Below, one piece after another: positions 24,311 to 32,018 of a stretch of DNA of 41,945 bases (its first letter is position 1; the number at the start of each line of letters is the position of its first letter). The DNA is taken from the NCBI GenBank assembly GCA_021646465.1, contig SOET01000037.1:1-41945 (forward strand), read 5' to 3'. The position numbers and the translations under genes are program-made. Under the pieces are notes generated by a model. The model had not been told where the DNA came from, did not search any database, and saw only the letters and a program-made list of their open reading frames with translations. The stretch is from Candidatus Kuenenia hertensis (lineage in GTDB: Bacteria; Planctomycetota; Brocadiia; Brocadiales; Brocadiaceae).

Positions 24311-25729
24311 ATGAAGGTTAAAATTATTATTTTATCTGTCATAACAATGTTTTTTGTAAAAACAGTATCTGCCGGTAATCCGGTAACGAGCAGCACTATG
24401 AACGATCAAAACTCGGTAGAAGTTACCGTATACAATAACAATCTTGGTTTTGTCAGAGATACGAGAAGCATTACCCTTCCAACCGGAGAGGGTGAGTTAT
24501 ATGTTAAAGATATTGCGTCTCAGATTATTGCAGAAACAGTCACAGTTGCTTCTTTGAATGAGCCTGAAAAACTTTCCTTACTGGAACAAACATACGAATA
24601 CGATCTTATCAATTCAAGAAAACTGCTCGACAAATACGTCGGAAAAACAATTAAACTTCAGATATGGAATCAATATCATGACAGAAAGGATATTATCGAT
24701 GCCACACTGATGAGCAATACTGACGGTCCGATTTACAAAATAGGCAATGAAATATATTTAGAACATCCGGGAATAAAAATTTTGCCGGAATTACCCGATA
24801 ACCTGTTCACTGCGCCAACGCTTACCTGGCTTTACAGGAACAATACCGAAAAACCGCATACAATGGAAATAACATATCTGACAAATAATATTAATTGGAA
24901 TGCCGATTACATTATGACGATCAATGAAAATGAAACAACCGCAAAATTATCAGGATGGGCAACGATAAATAATCAAAGTGGTGTTCTTTACAAAAATGCC
25001 CGGCTTACCCTGGTGGCGGGAGAAGTTCATCGTGTACAGGATATTCAAAGAAAACGTGTTTTTGCAAGGGCTGAGATGCAGATGGCTATGGCCCCACAAT
25101 TTGAAGAAGAAGGTTTTTTCGAGTATCACACGTATGATTTACAAAGAAATACTACATTAAAAAATAATCAATCAATGCAAATGAGTTTATTAGCTGCGTC
25201 GAATGTAACGATTCAGAAAGAATTTCTTGTACACGGAGACATGTATTCCTATACAAGGTCTTTCAGGGATGAAAAGCAAAAACAAGACGTAAATGTATAT
25301 TTAATTTTCAGGAATACAGCAGAATGCAATCTTGGCATGCCGATTCCCGGAGGTACCATTCGCTTTCTAAAACAGGACAAGGATAATGCCGTTCAATTTA
25401 TCGGCGAGGACCGGATAAATCATACACCGGTAAACGAAGAAATAAAGGCAAACATTGGTAAAGCTTTTGACGTGGCAGCCGAACGAATACAAACAGATTA
25501 TAAGCAGATTACTACAAAAATTCATGAATCTGAGTGGGAAATTTCGATAAGAAATCATAAGGAAGAAGATATCATAGTAGGTATTATTGAGCCATTGCCA
25601 GGAAACTGGAGTATTATTAGTAATAGTCATCCTTATAAAAAAACAGACGCTTTTACCATACGTTTCGATGTTGAAGTGCCTAAAGATAAAGAGGTAAAAG
25701 TTTCATACAGAATAAAGGTAGGTTTGTAA
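24311..25729 (+). CDS. DUF4139 domain protein, exported
   Basis: The 472-residue protein has a signal peptide (residues 1-21, ending VSAG) followed by the DUF4139 layout: VEVTVYNNNLGFVRDTRSITLPTGEGELYVKDIA at the N-terminus, then WLYRNNTEKPHTMEITYLTNNINWNADYIM and GWATINNQSGVLYKNARLTLVAGEVHRV. The rest is beta-rich and contains no catalytic motif. The family function is not established. A methionine/glutamine-rich segment (about 255-275) looks disordered. The ATG has TCAGGTGAT upstream. It is transcribed divergently from cooS across a region with several regulatory-looking dyads. Confidence 0.85.
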   Translation: MKVKIIILSVITMFFVKTVSAGNPVTSSTMNDQNSVEVTVYNNNLGFVRDTRSITLPTGEGELYVKDIASQIIAETVTVASLNEPEKLSLLEQTYEYDLINSRKLLDKYVGKTIKLQIWNQYHDRKDIIDATLMSNTDGPIYKIGNEIYLEHPGIKILPELPDNLFTAPTLTWLYRNNTEKPHTMEITYLTNNINWNADYIMTINENETTAKLSGWATINNQSGVLYKNARLTLVAGEVHRVQDIQRKRVFARAEMQMAMAPQFEEEGFFEYHTYDLQRNTTLKNNQSMQMSLLAASNVTIQKEFLVHGDMYSYTRSFRDEKQKQDVNVYLIFRNTAECNLGMPIPGGTIRFLKQDKDNAVQFIGEDRINHTPVNEEIKANIGKAFDVAAERIQTDYKQITTKIHESEWEISIRNHKEEDIIVGIIEPLPGNWSIISNSHPYKKTDAFTIRFDVEVPKDKEVKVSYRIKVGL

Positions 25730-26202
25730 TGTGGGATTCATATGAAATATTAAAAAAAATAGCCTGATGTGCACTGCAGATCCATCGCACATCAGGCTAT
25801 CCATCTACCTTCCTCATTTCGTAATACCCCTTTCTTTTTTTCCATTGGGTGAAGGAAGTATTTATATTAACAGTAACATTTCAAAGACTACGACGCCCTT
25901 TATGTATAATAAAATAGTGATTAATTTTTGCTGCACGGGTCTTATTAAAATGTTACTGACAAATTTTTCAAAGATCATTTTTTGGAACAGGAAGCGGTTG
26001 ATTAAAAACCCTATAACAAACAGGTTTAAATTAACCACATTTCGGCACATGTTTTACATCTCAACTATGCCTTGAGGAACGTTGAACCCCAATAACTCTC
26101 TTCCTGTTCCAATAGTATTATATCACATAAAATTGTTTTTGCGAGGAAGTCGAAACAAAATTTTGATTAATACGAAAGCATTAATAAACGGAGAACAATA
26201 AA
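25730..26202. other. Intergenic region with inverted repeats, no convincing gene
   Basis: Two overlapping frames (102 codons on plus, 62 on minus) have no recognisable domain and lack a ribosome site. The region contains the hairpin at 25759-25800 and two longer-range inverted pairs: CAGTAACATTT/AAATGTTACTG (near 25870 and 25948) and GGAACAGGAAG/CTTCCTGTTCC (near 25984 and 26101). These could be a decayed mobile element or a structured leader of the UspA gene. Confidence 0.5.
25759..25800. terminator. Strong hairpin after the DUF4139 gene
   Basis: ATAGCCTGATGTGC and GCACATCAGGCTAT form a perfect 14-bp stem around a 14-nt loop, 29 bp after the stop. An A8 run precedes it on the plus strand, so a U-tract would follow only on the minus-strand transcript, where no gene needs it. 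On the plus strand it is a terminator by position only. Confidence 0.55.
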
Positions 26203-26667
26203 ATGATTAAAATAGAAAGGATATTATTTCCCACGGATTTTTCTCCTTGTGCTGAACATGCTTTACAATATGCTCTCACTTTTGCATTGGAACAGCGGGC
26301 AAAATTGTATGTTATGCACGTGATTACCGATATAAATGTTCCTAATGTTTTTGGTTTAGAGATATATCCCGTTCTTAAAAACTATGAAAAAATAGAAGAA
26401 GAAGCGAAGAATGCAATTCAACGATTAATACCCGAACATTTTATGAAAGAGATTGAAGTTGAGAATATTATTGTACAGGGAACACCATTTGTGGAAATCA
26501 TTAAGTGTGCGAAAAAATATAATGTTGACTTGATAACCCTTGCTACACATGGCAGGACAGGGATAACTCACATGCTTATAGGGAGTACGGCGGAGAAGGT
26601 TGTGCGAATGGCGCCATGTCCTGTGTTAACAGTAAAACATCCTGAACACGAATTTGTGTTACCATAA
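26203..26667 (+). CDS. Universal stress protein (UspA family)
   Basis: The 154-residue cytoplasmic protein has the UspA fold markers: KIERILFPTDFSPCAEHALQYAL at the N-terminus, and the ATP-binding pattern G-x2-G-x9-G-S/T in THGRTGITHMLIGSTAEKVVRMAPCPVLTV. The presence of this pattern suggests an ATP-binding subtype. The ATG is preceded by GGAGAA. A phosphoribosyltransferase gene follows after 66 bp, a pairing often seen in environmental bacteria with stress-related gene clusters. Confidence 0.93.
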   Translation: MIKIERILFPTDFSPCAEHALQYALTFALEQRAKLYVMHVITDINVPNVFGLEIYPVLKNYEKIEEEAKNAIQRLIPEHFMKEIEVENIIVQGTPFVEIIKCAKKYNVDLITLATHGRTGITHMLIGSTAEKVVRMAPCPVLTVKHPEHEFVLP

Positions 26668-26733
26668 ATACTAATATTTTTGAAACCAATTTAAACTTTT
26701 TCGGTAAAATTCTCTGTTACGTAGCACAAAAGC

Positions 26734-27420
26734 ATGCATACATTCATTGAAGACAAATCCTTTCGAAACAAGTTGTATGTCTTTAAAGACAGGAGTGAAG
26801 CGGGAAAGCTTCTTTCGCAAAGGCTCGGTGGATACAAAGACACGGATGCCATAGTGCTTGGCATACCTTCCGGAGGTGTTCCGGTAGCTGCAAAGATAGC
26901 AAAGGCCCTTGCACTTCCCCTTGACGTACTCATTGTGAGAAAGGTCCAGATTCCCTATAACACAGAAGCCGGATTCGGCTCTGTTAGTCCTGATAACAAC
27001 GTATTATTGAATGAAAGTCTCCTTAACACACTCAACTTATCTGCAGAAGAGGTAAATCAGCAGATACAAAGAACAAGAGAAATAATCAAAAAGAGAAACG
27101 ATCTCTTTAGAAAGGGGTTGCCATTCCCCACAGTAAAAAACAAGGTAGCAATCATTGTCGACGATGGATTAGCGTCAGGCTATACCATGCTTTCTGCCAT
27201 CGCATTTATAAAAAGACTCGAACCACAAAAGATTGTAGTTGCAGTTCCCACAGGATTAAAAAAAACGGTCGATCTCGTCTTGTCTCAGGCAGATGAACTT
27301 GTTTGCCTTAATGTGAGAAGCGGTTTTATTTTTGCCGTGGCGGATGCCTATGAGAACTGGTATGACCTGGAAGATGATGAAGTAATATCGCTCTTACAAA
27401 ATTTCAAAGAATCAACCTGA
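26734..27420 (+). CDS. Phosphoribosyltransferase family protein (COG1926 type)
   Basis: The 228-residue protein has the type I PRTase PRPP-binding loop AIIVDDGLASGYTMLSA (about 147-163). The N-terminal DRSEAGKLLSQRLGGYKDTDAIVLGIPSGGVPVAAKIAKAL and LDVLIVRKVQIPYNTEAGFGSV are typical of the COG1926 'predicted phosphoribosyltransferase' group. Acceptor base and product are unknown. The first ATG (26734) gives full homology; no strong ribosome site is visible. Confidence 0.9.
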   Translation: MHTFIEDKSFRNKLYVFKDRSEAGKLLSQRLGGYKDTDAIVLGIPSGGVPVAAKIAKALALPLDVLIVRKVQIPYNTEAGFGSVSPDNNVLLNESLLNTLNLSAEEVNQQIQRTREIIKKRNDLFRKGLPFPTVKNKVAIIVDDGLASGYTMLSAIAFIKRLEPQKIVVAVPTGLKKTVDLVLSQADELVCLNVRSGFIFAVADAYENWYDLEDDEVISLLQNFKEST

Positions 27421-27540
27421 TTCTGCATATTATTATCCATGGACGCTATGCAACACACAGGTGAAAAGAATAAAATAACGTCAGGAACAAGGGCTAAACA
27501 GAGAAAATTGATTAGTGAAAGGTAGGTAATCACCAAACTA

Positions 27541-27795
27541 ATGATACCCATTCATGAACTTCTAAGCAAGATATGCTGGAACAGCGAATTTGGGAAAGGT
27601 ATTTTTGAAATTGGTTACTATGACCGTATTGAGCGGAAAAACATCCGTGTATCTTTTGAAAAGATCCTTTTAGAAAAAGGAAACCACGCTACCTTCCGGT
27701 TGATGGATGCTAACGGAGAATTACAAACAATTCCTTTTCACCGGGTGAGAGAAGTCTATAAGGATGGAGAACTGATCTGGAACAGACCGCATTGA
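27541..27795 (+). CDS. DUF504 / MJ1316-domain protein
   Basis: The 84-residue protein corresponds to a single, complete MJ1316 (DUF504) domain: IPIHELLSKICWNSEFGKGIFEIGYYDR at the N-terminus and IPFHRVREVYKDGELIWNRP at the C-terminus. The domain is common in archaea and has been proposed to recognise RNA cyclic-phosphate ends. In bacteria it is sporadic. It lies 120 bp after the phosphoribosyltransferase on the same strand and may be the third gene of a UspA-PRTase-DUF504 cluster. Confidence 0.88.
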   Translation: MIPIHELLSKICWNSEFGKGIFEIGYYDRIERKNIRVSFEKILLEKGNHATFRLMDANGELQTIPFHRVREVYKDGELIWNRPH

Positions 27796-27919
27796 ACATT
27801 AATTGCTTTTTCCATAATTACCCGTTACAATGCAAAAGCGTTTAAATCATATAATTCTTTAATGAATTATTTTTCAAAATCAGTTTCAACAACTCTCTTT
27901 GAAAGAAGGGTGCATTACA

Positions 27920-30900
27920 ATGAAGTTTATGAATTTATTCACACTAATACCTCTTTTCATAGCAACGCTATTCTTGCCGTATCACATTTCAACATGCCAT
28001 GGAAATGAAACGGGAGAAGAACAATTCCTTAAAAATACGCGACAATTAATTTACGAGGGAAAACGTTCAGGCGAAGGGTATTTCTCCGAAGATGGAAAGG
28101 CCCTTATATTCCAGAGTGAACGGGAACCGGATAACCCTTTTTTCCAAATTTATCTTTTGGACCTTGAAACGGGTGATACTAATCGGATATCTCCGGGAAC
28201 AGGCAAGACAACATGTTCGTTTATCCGGCCAGGTTCAAATGAAGTTCTTTTTGCTTCCACACATCTTGATCCTGAAGCGCGTGCAAAACAACAGGCGGAA
28301 TTTGATATCCGTGCTTCCGGGAAAAACAAGAGATTTACCTGGGATTATGACGAACATTACGATATATTTTCAGCTCATCGTGACGGCAGCAACCTGAAAC
28401 GTTTGACCAATGCATTGGGATACGACGCTGAGGGGGCTTATTCACCGGACGGCTCAAAAATAGTCTTCTGTTCATTACGTGATGCGTATCCCGTTGAAAA
28501 CCTCTCTCCCGAAGACAAAAAACACCTTGAAACCGACCCCTCGTATTTTGGTGAAATTTATATTATGAATGCTGACGGCTCCGAACAAAAACGTCTGACC
28601 GACCAGCCGGGTTATGATGGTGGTCCCTTTTTTAGCCCTGACGGAAAACGAATCATTTGGCGCCATTTCAAAGAAAACGGTTTACTGGCGGATGTTTACA
28701 CAATGAATCTGGACGGGTCGGATAAACGACGATTGACAGATTTTGGCTCCATGTCCTGGGCGCCTTATTATCACCCCTCCAATAAGTATGTGATCTTTCA
28801 CTCAAATAAGTTCGGATTTACCAATTGTGAGTTGTTTATTGTTGACGTCCAGGGAGAAAAAGAACCCATCCGCGTAACATTTACTGACGGGTTTGACGGA
28901 CTTCCGGTTTTTTCACCTGACGGAAAGAAAGTCGTATGGACCTCCAACAGAACTTCTCAGAAAACTTCTCAGCTTTTTATTGCTGACTGGAACCACGAAC
29001 AAGCTCTTTCCGCATTAAATGCGGCGCCTGCACGAAAACAGGCGGAAAAAACTCCGGCATTTGATATGCAGGAGAGCAGAGGGAAAATTACTTCACAGGA
29101 ATCTGTGCAGATACCCTCTTTTACAGAAAAAATTGACCATTCTTTTTCACCTGAAATCAAAGAAGAAGATTTGCACGCAATCGTTGCATACCTTGCGTCC
29201 GATGAGTTGGAAGGAAGGCTGACCGGCACAATGGGTTCTAAAATGGCCTCAGAGTATATTGCTCATTGTCTTGAAAAGAACGGGCTTTTGCCTTTTGGGA
29301 ATTCTGGCAGTTACTTCCAGGAGTTCCCTTTTACTTCCGGCGTTGAAATAGTAAAAAAAGCCAATTCTTTTTCCATTACAAACAACAGTAAAATAACGTT
29401 ACTTGAACCAGAGGAGGATTTTCGTCCGCTTGCTTTTACTGCTAACGGTGTAGTTGAAGGCGGCCTGGTATTTGCGGGATACGGGATCTCAATGCCGGGA
29501 GGAAACGGTGCCGGTTATGATTCCTATGCGGGAATTGATGTAAAAGATAAGGTAGTTCTTGTGCTCAATTACATACCGGAAAAAGTAGAAATGAAGCGTC
29601 GGCAAAACCTGAACCGTTATTCAAGTTTACGTTATAAGGCCATGGTAGCAAGGGAACATGGAGCAAAGGCGTTGCTGGTGGTTACGGGGCCAAACTCTCC
29701 GAACGCGGGGGAATTGCTTACCCTTTCCTATGACAAAGCCTCGGCAGATTCAGGCATCATTGCCGCATCAATAAGCGGTGAGGTAGTAAAGACACTCTTT
29801 TCCTCTGTTGGAAAAGATCTTGCAACGGTTCAATCTGAATTGGATATTGAAAAAACTGATACCCAAACCGTTTTTGATTTTCCCGGAATAAAGGTAAACA
29901 TTTCCACTGCTGTTCAACGTGAGAAATCGGTGGACCGCAATGTTATTGCATATTTACCACCTGCCACCGGTAATAAAGATGATTGCGAATATATTGTTGT
30001 GGGAGCACATCTCGACCACATAGGACACGGAGGCGCCGAATCACTTGGAAGAAAAGGTGAGGAGGGCATGATACACAACGGAGCGGATGATAATGCCTCC
30101 GGAGTTTCCGTAGTGCTTGAATTGGCGGCTGATATGGCGGATATGTACAAAAACAAACCTCAGGACAAACAACGTGGGATTGTATTCACCTTATGGTCGG
30201 GAGAAGAAATGGGGCTGCTGGGGTCTTCTCATTTTATAAAAAATCCCACCTTTCCCTTGAAAAACATAATTGCATACGTAAATTTTGATATGGTGGGCAG
30301 ACTAAAAGACAACAAGCTCATTATCCAGGGTACGGATTCTTCGAAATCATGGCCTCGATTGTTTGAAAAGCGCAACATCATGGCGGGTTTTAATCTGTTG
30401 CTTCAGCACGACCCTTATCTTCCTACAGACGCAACCTCTTTCTATCCTGAAGGTATTCCCATCATGAATTTTTTTACCGGAAGCCATGAAGATTATAATC
30501 GCCCCACTGATGATACCGAGACCCTCAATTACGAAGGAATGGTAAGGATTGCCCGGTTTGCAAAAAATATCATTTCCGATGTGATAAAAAATCCGGAACG
30601 TCCTGATTATTTTAAAGTGAAACATACGGGACCACCCGAAAGCCTGCATGGTTCCAGAAGATCATATTTAGGCACTATTCCTGATTTTACCACAGAGGAT
30701 ATCGAAGGACTTAAACTGAGCGGCATCAAGGCGGGAGGCCCAGCCGACAAGGCAGGCTTGCAGGCGGGAGATATTATTGTCAAATTCGGAGACCTGGAAA
30801 TAACCAATATCTATGACTACAAATATGCCCTCGACGTTTTAAAAATTGGCGAACCGGTAATTGTTGAATATATAAGAGACGGCAAGAACGGGACACTCAC

Positions 30901-30925
30901 CGTCGTCCCGGAAGCGAAGAAATAA
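27920..30925 (+). CDS. Exported beta-propeller / M28 peptidase / PDZ protein
   Basis: The 1001-residue protein has a signal peptide (residues 1-28), a TolB/PD40-type propeller (about 45-360, repeated YSPDGSKIVF, FSPDGKRIIW, FSPDGKKVVW), a low-complexity linker, an M28 zinc aminopeptidase domain with an inserted PA domain (about 415-880), and a C-terminal PDZ domain (about 905-1000). Metal and catalytic residues fit M28: H697 (GAHLDH), D723 (ADDNASG), E762-E763 (SGEE), Asp in NFDMVGR and His in GSHEDYNRP. It should act in the periplasm or para-cryphoplasm on peptides. The frame opens at TTG 27899, but GAAGGG 8 bp before ATG 27920 and the signal peptide decide the start. Confidence 0.93.
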   Translation: MKFMNLFTLIPLFIATLFLPYHISTCHGNETGEEQFLKNTRQLIYEGKRSGEGYFSEDGKALIFQSEREPDNPFFQIYLLDLETGDTNRISPGTGKTTCSFIRPGSNEVLFASTHLDPEARAKQQAEFDIRASGKNKRFTWDYDEHYDIFSAHRDGSNLKRLTNALGYDAEGAYSPDGSKIVFCSLRDAYPVENLSPEDKKHLETDPSYFGEIYIMNADGSEQKRLTDQPGYDGGPFFSPDGKRIIWRHFKENGLLADVYTMNLDGSDKRRLTDFGSMSWAPYYHPSNKYVIFHSNKFGFTNCELFIVDVQGEKEPIRVTFTDGFDGLPVFSPDGKKVVWTSNRTSQKTSQLFIADWNHEQALSALNAAPARKQAEKTPAFDMQESRGKITSQESVQIPSFTEKIDHSFSPEIKEEDLHAIVAYLASDELEGRLTGTMGSKMASEYIAHCLEKNGLLPFGNSGSYFQEFPFTSGVEIVKKANSFSITNNSKITLLEPEEDFRPLAFTANGVVEGGLVFAGYGISMPGGNGAGYDSYAGIDVKDKVVLVLNYIPEKVEMKRRQNLNRYSSLRYKAMVAREHGAKALLVVTGPNSPNAGELLTLSYDKASADSGIIAASISGEVVKTLFSSVGKDLATVQSELDIEKTDTQTVFDFPGIKVNISTAVQREKSVDRNVIAYLPPATGNKDDCEYIVVGAHLDHIGHGGAESLGRKGEEGMIHNGADDNASGVSVVLELAADMADMYKNKPQDKQRGIVFTLWSGEEMGLLGSSHFIKNPTFPLKNIIAYVNFDMVGRLKDNKLIIQGTDSSKSWPRLFEKRNIMAGFNLLLQHDPYLPTDATSFYPEGIPIMNFFTGSHEDYNRPTDDTETLNYEGMVRIARFAKNIISDVIKNPERPDYFKVKHTGPPESLHGSRRSYLGTIPDFTTEDIEGLKLSGIKAGGPADKAGLQAGDIIVKFGDLEITNIYDYKYALDVLKIGEPVIVEYIRDGKNGTLTVVPEAKK

Positions 30926-31001
30926 ATTTGAATATGAATACAATCTGTCCACACAATTTTCAGATAGTAATGTCATCAAATCAGCCTTGTTAAAGAAAGG
31001 C

Positions 31002-31286
31002 ATGACAGAAATACAGGCTGACGAAATAATCGATAAGCTTCGTCCTGTCGCACCGGAAGATTTCTTTGAAGTATTCAACCAAAGTGGTATGGATCATGAG
31101 GCGATGGGACATCTTTATCACCACATTGATGGTCTGGATTGTAGCGAAAAAGCGGCGGCACTCTTACAAATAAAATTCGCGCATGCAAGAAATTCACCCT
31201 CATGGAATCTTATTCGTGAAGTAATGCCGGCAGTATTGGGTTATCAAATAAATAATACCGAAACCGTAACGCTTAACCAAATATAA
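31002..31286 (+). CDS. Hypothetical protein, start uncertain
   Basis: The 94-residue (ATG 31002) or 99-residue (TTG 30987) protein is not recognised. The reading frame stays open upstream to the end of the peptidase gene and reads plausibly as protein (YEYNLSTQFSDSNVIKSALLKKG), so the true start may be further left at a non-ATG codon or have been lost. The sequence is helical, with QADEIIDKLRPVAPEDFFEVF and then DHEAMGHLYHHIDGLDCSEKAAALLQIKFAHA. The HEAMGH segment recalls the HExxGH zinc motif of M49 peptidases, but no other feature of that family is present. It lies 76 bp after the M28 peptidase and 27 bp before the next gene. Confidence 0.6.
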   Translation: MTEIQADEIIDKLRPVAPEDFFEVFNQSGMDHEAMGHLYHHIDGLDCSEKAAALLQIKFAHARNSPSWNLIREVMPAVLGYQINNTETVTLNQI

Positions 31287-31313
31287 CGTAAAAAAAGAAA
31301 AGGGTTTTTCACC

Positions 31314-31964
31314 ATGAACAACAAAACTTTATGGTGGAATAAATGGTGGGTAATTGGCGCATTTCTTATGGTTGGTGCGGGTATTTTGTGTCCGTTTTTC
31401 ACATCATGGACTGAGAAATCATTACAAACAGAACATACTGAGGAAACAGATGATGAATCCTGGGAAGTTACCCCTTCCGGTCATCTTGCAGAAGCCAGGA
31501 AGTCACTTGCCAGGGAATTCATACCGAATGCCGACCCTATGAATACTTCCTGTTTGAACGTATGTGATGCGAGGAAACATTTAGAGGCAATCCATGAAGA
31601 TTCCTGTGAGTATCTGGAAGCAAGGCGGCTTATGGCTGAAGTGGAGCGAAGGGAAGCAGAAATAGAAAAATTGTCCGAACTGCTTACCTGTCGACTCTTG
31701 AAAAAACAGTGGGAGGAGTTGGCAGGCAGGCTGGAACATTACTTCCTTGGGAAAAATATGGTTGTTTACGTTCACCTGGAAGGCGAGGAAGAAGATTGTA
31801 TTGTATTAGAATATATGTTGTGGTCTCGTCCTCTTGTATATAAAACAGTAAACGGCACAGGCTTTTTGAAATCACTGAAACAACTGGGTTTTAAGAAAGT
31901 AATCTATGACGCGACCCATGGTTATTCCTGGACATATAATTTAGAAGGGTGCTTTGAAGAATAG
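31314..31964 (+). CDS. Hypothetical membrane-anchored protein
   Basis: The 216-residue protein has one N-terminal membrane helix (about 12-32), an acidic linker, a charged helical segment likely to form a coiled coil (about 95-135, ARRLMAEVERREAEIEKL), and a small C-terminal alpha/beta domain (VVYVHLEGEEEDCIVLEYMLW to GFKKVIYDATHGYSW). Five cysteines are spread through the soluble part. No family is recognised. The ribosome site AAAAGGG precedes the ATG. With the preceding small gene it may form a unit downstream of the M28 peptidase. Confidence 0.75.
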   Translation: MNNKTLWWNKWWVIGAFLMVGAGILCPFFTSWTEKSLQTEHTEETDDESWEVTPSGHLAEARKSLAREFIPNADPMNTSCLNVCDARKHLEAIHEDSCEYLEARRLMAEVERREAEIEKLSELLTCRLLKKQWEELAGRLEHYFLGKNMVVYVHLEGEEEDCIVLEYMLWSRPLVYKTVNGTGFLKSLKQLGFKKVIYDATHGYSWTYNLEGCFEE

Positions 31965-32018
31965 TTGTGTGGATGCAATGGATGTAATTATGGAATCGCT
32001 AATAATATTAGAAATAAA

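Noticed and set aside
25759..25800. Intrinsic terminator for a minus-strand gene
   Set aside because: The U-tract would be on the minus side, but no credible minus-strand gene lies to the right.
25767..26075. 102-codon open frame upstream of the UspA gene
   Set aside because: It begins inside the hairpin at 25759-25800, lacks a ribosome site and overlaps non-coding inverted repeats.
31002..31286. Assignment of the small protein as an M49-type or HExxH metallopeptidase
   Set aside because: HEAMGH fits HExxGH by chance-level length, the spacing is not HExxH, and no second zinc-ligand motif or suitable size is present.
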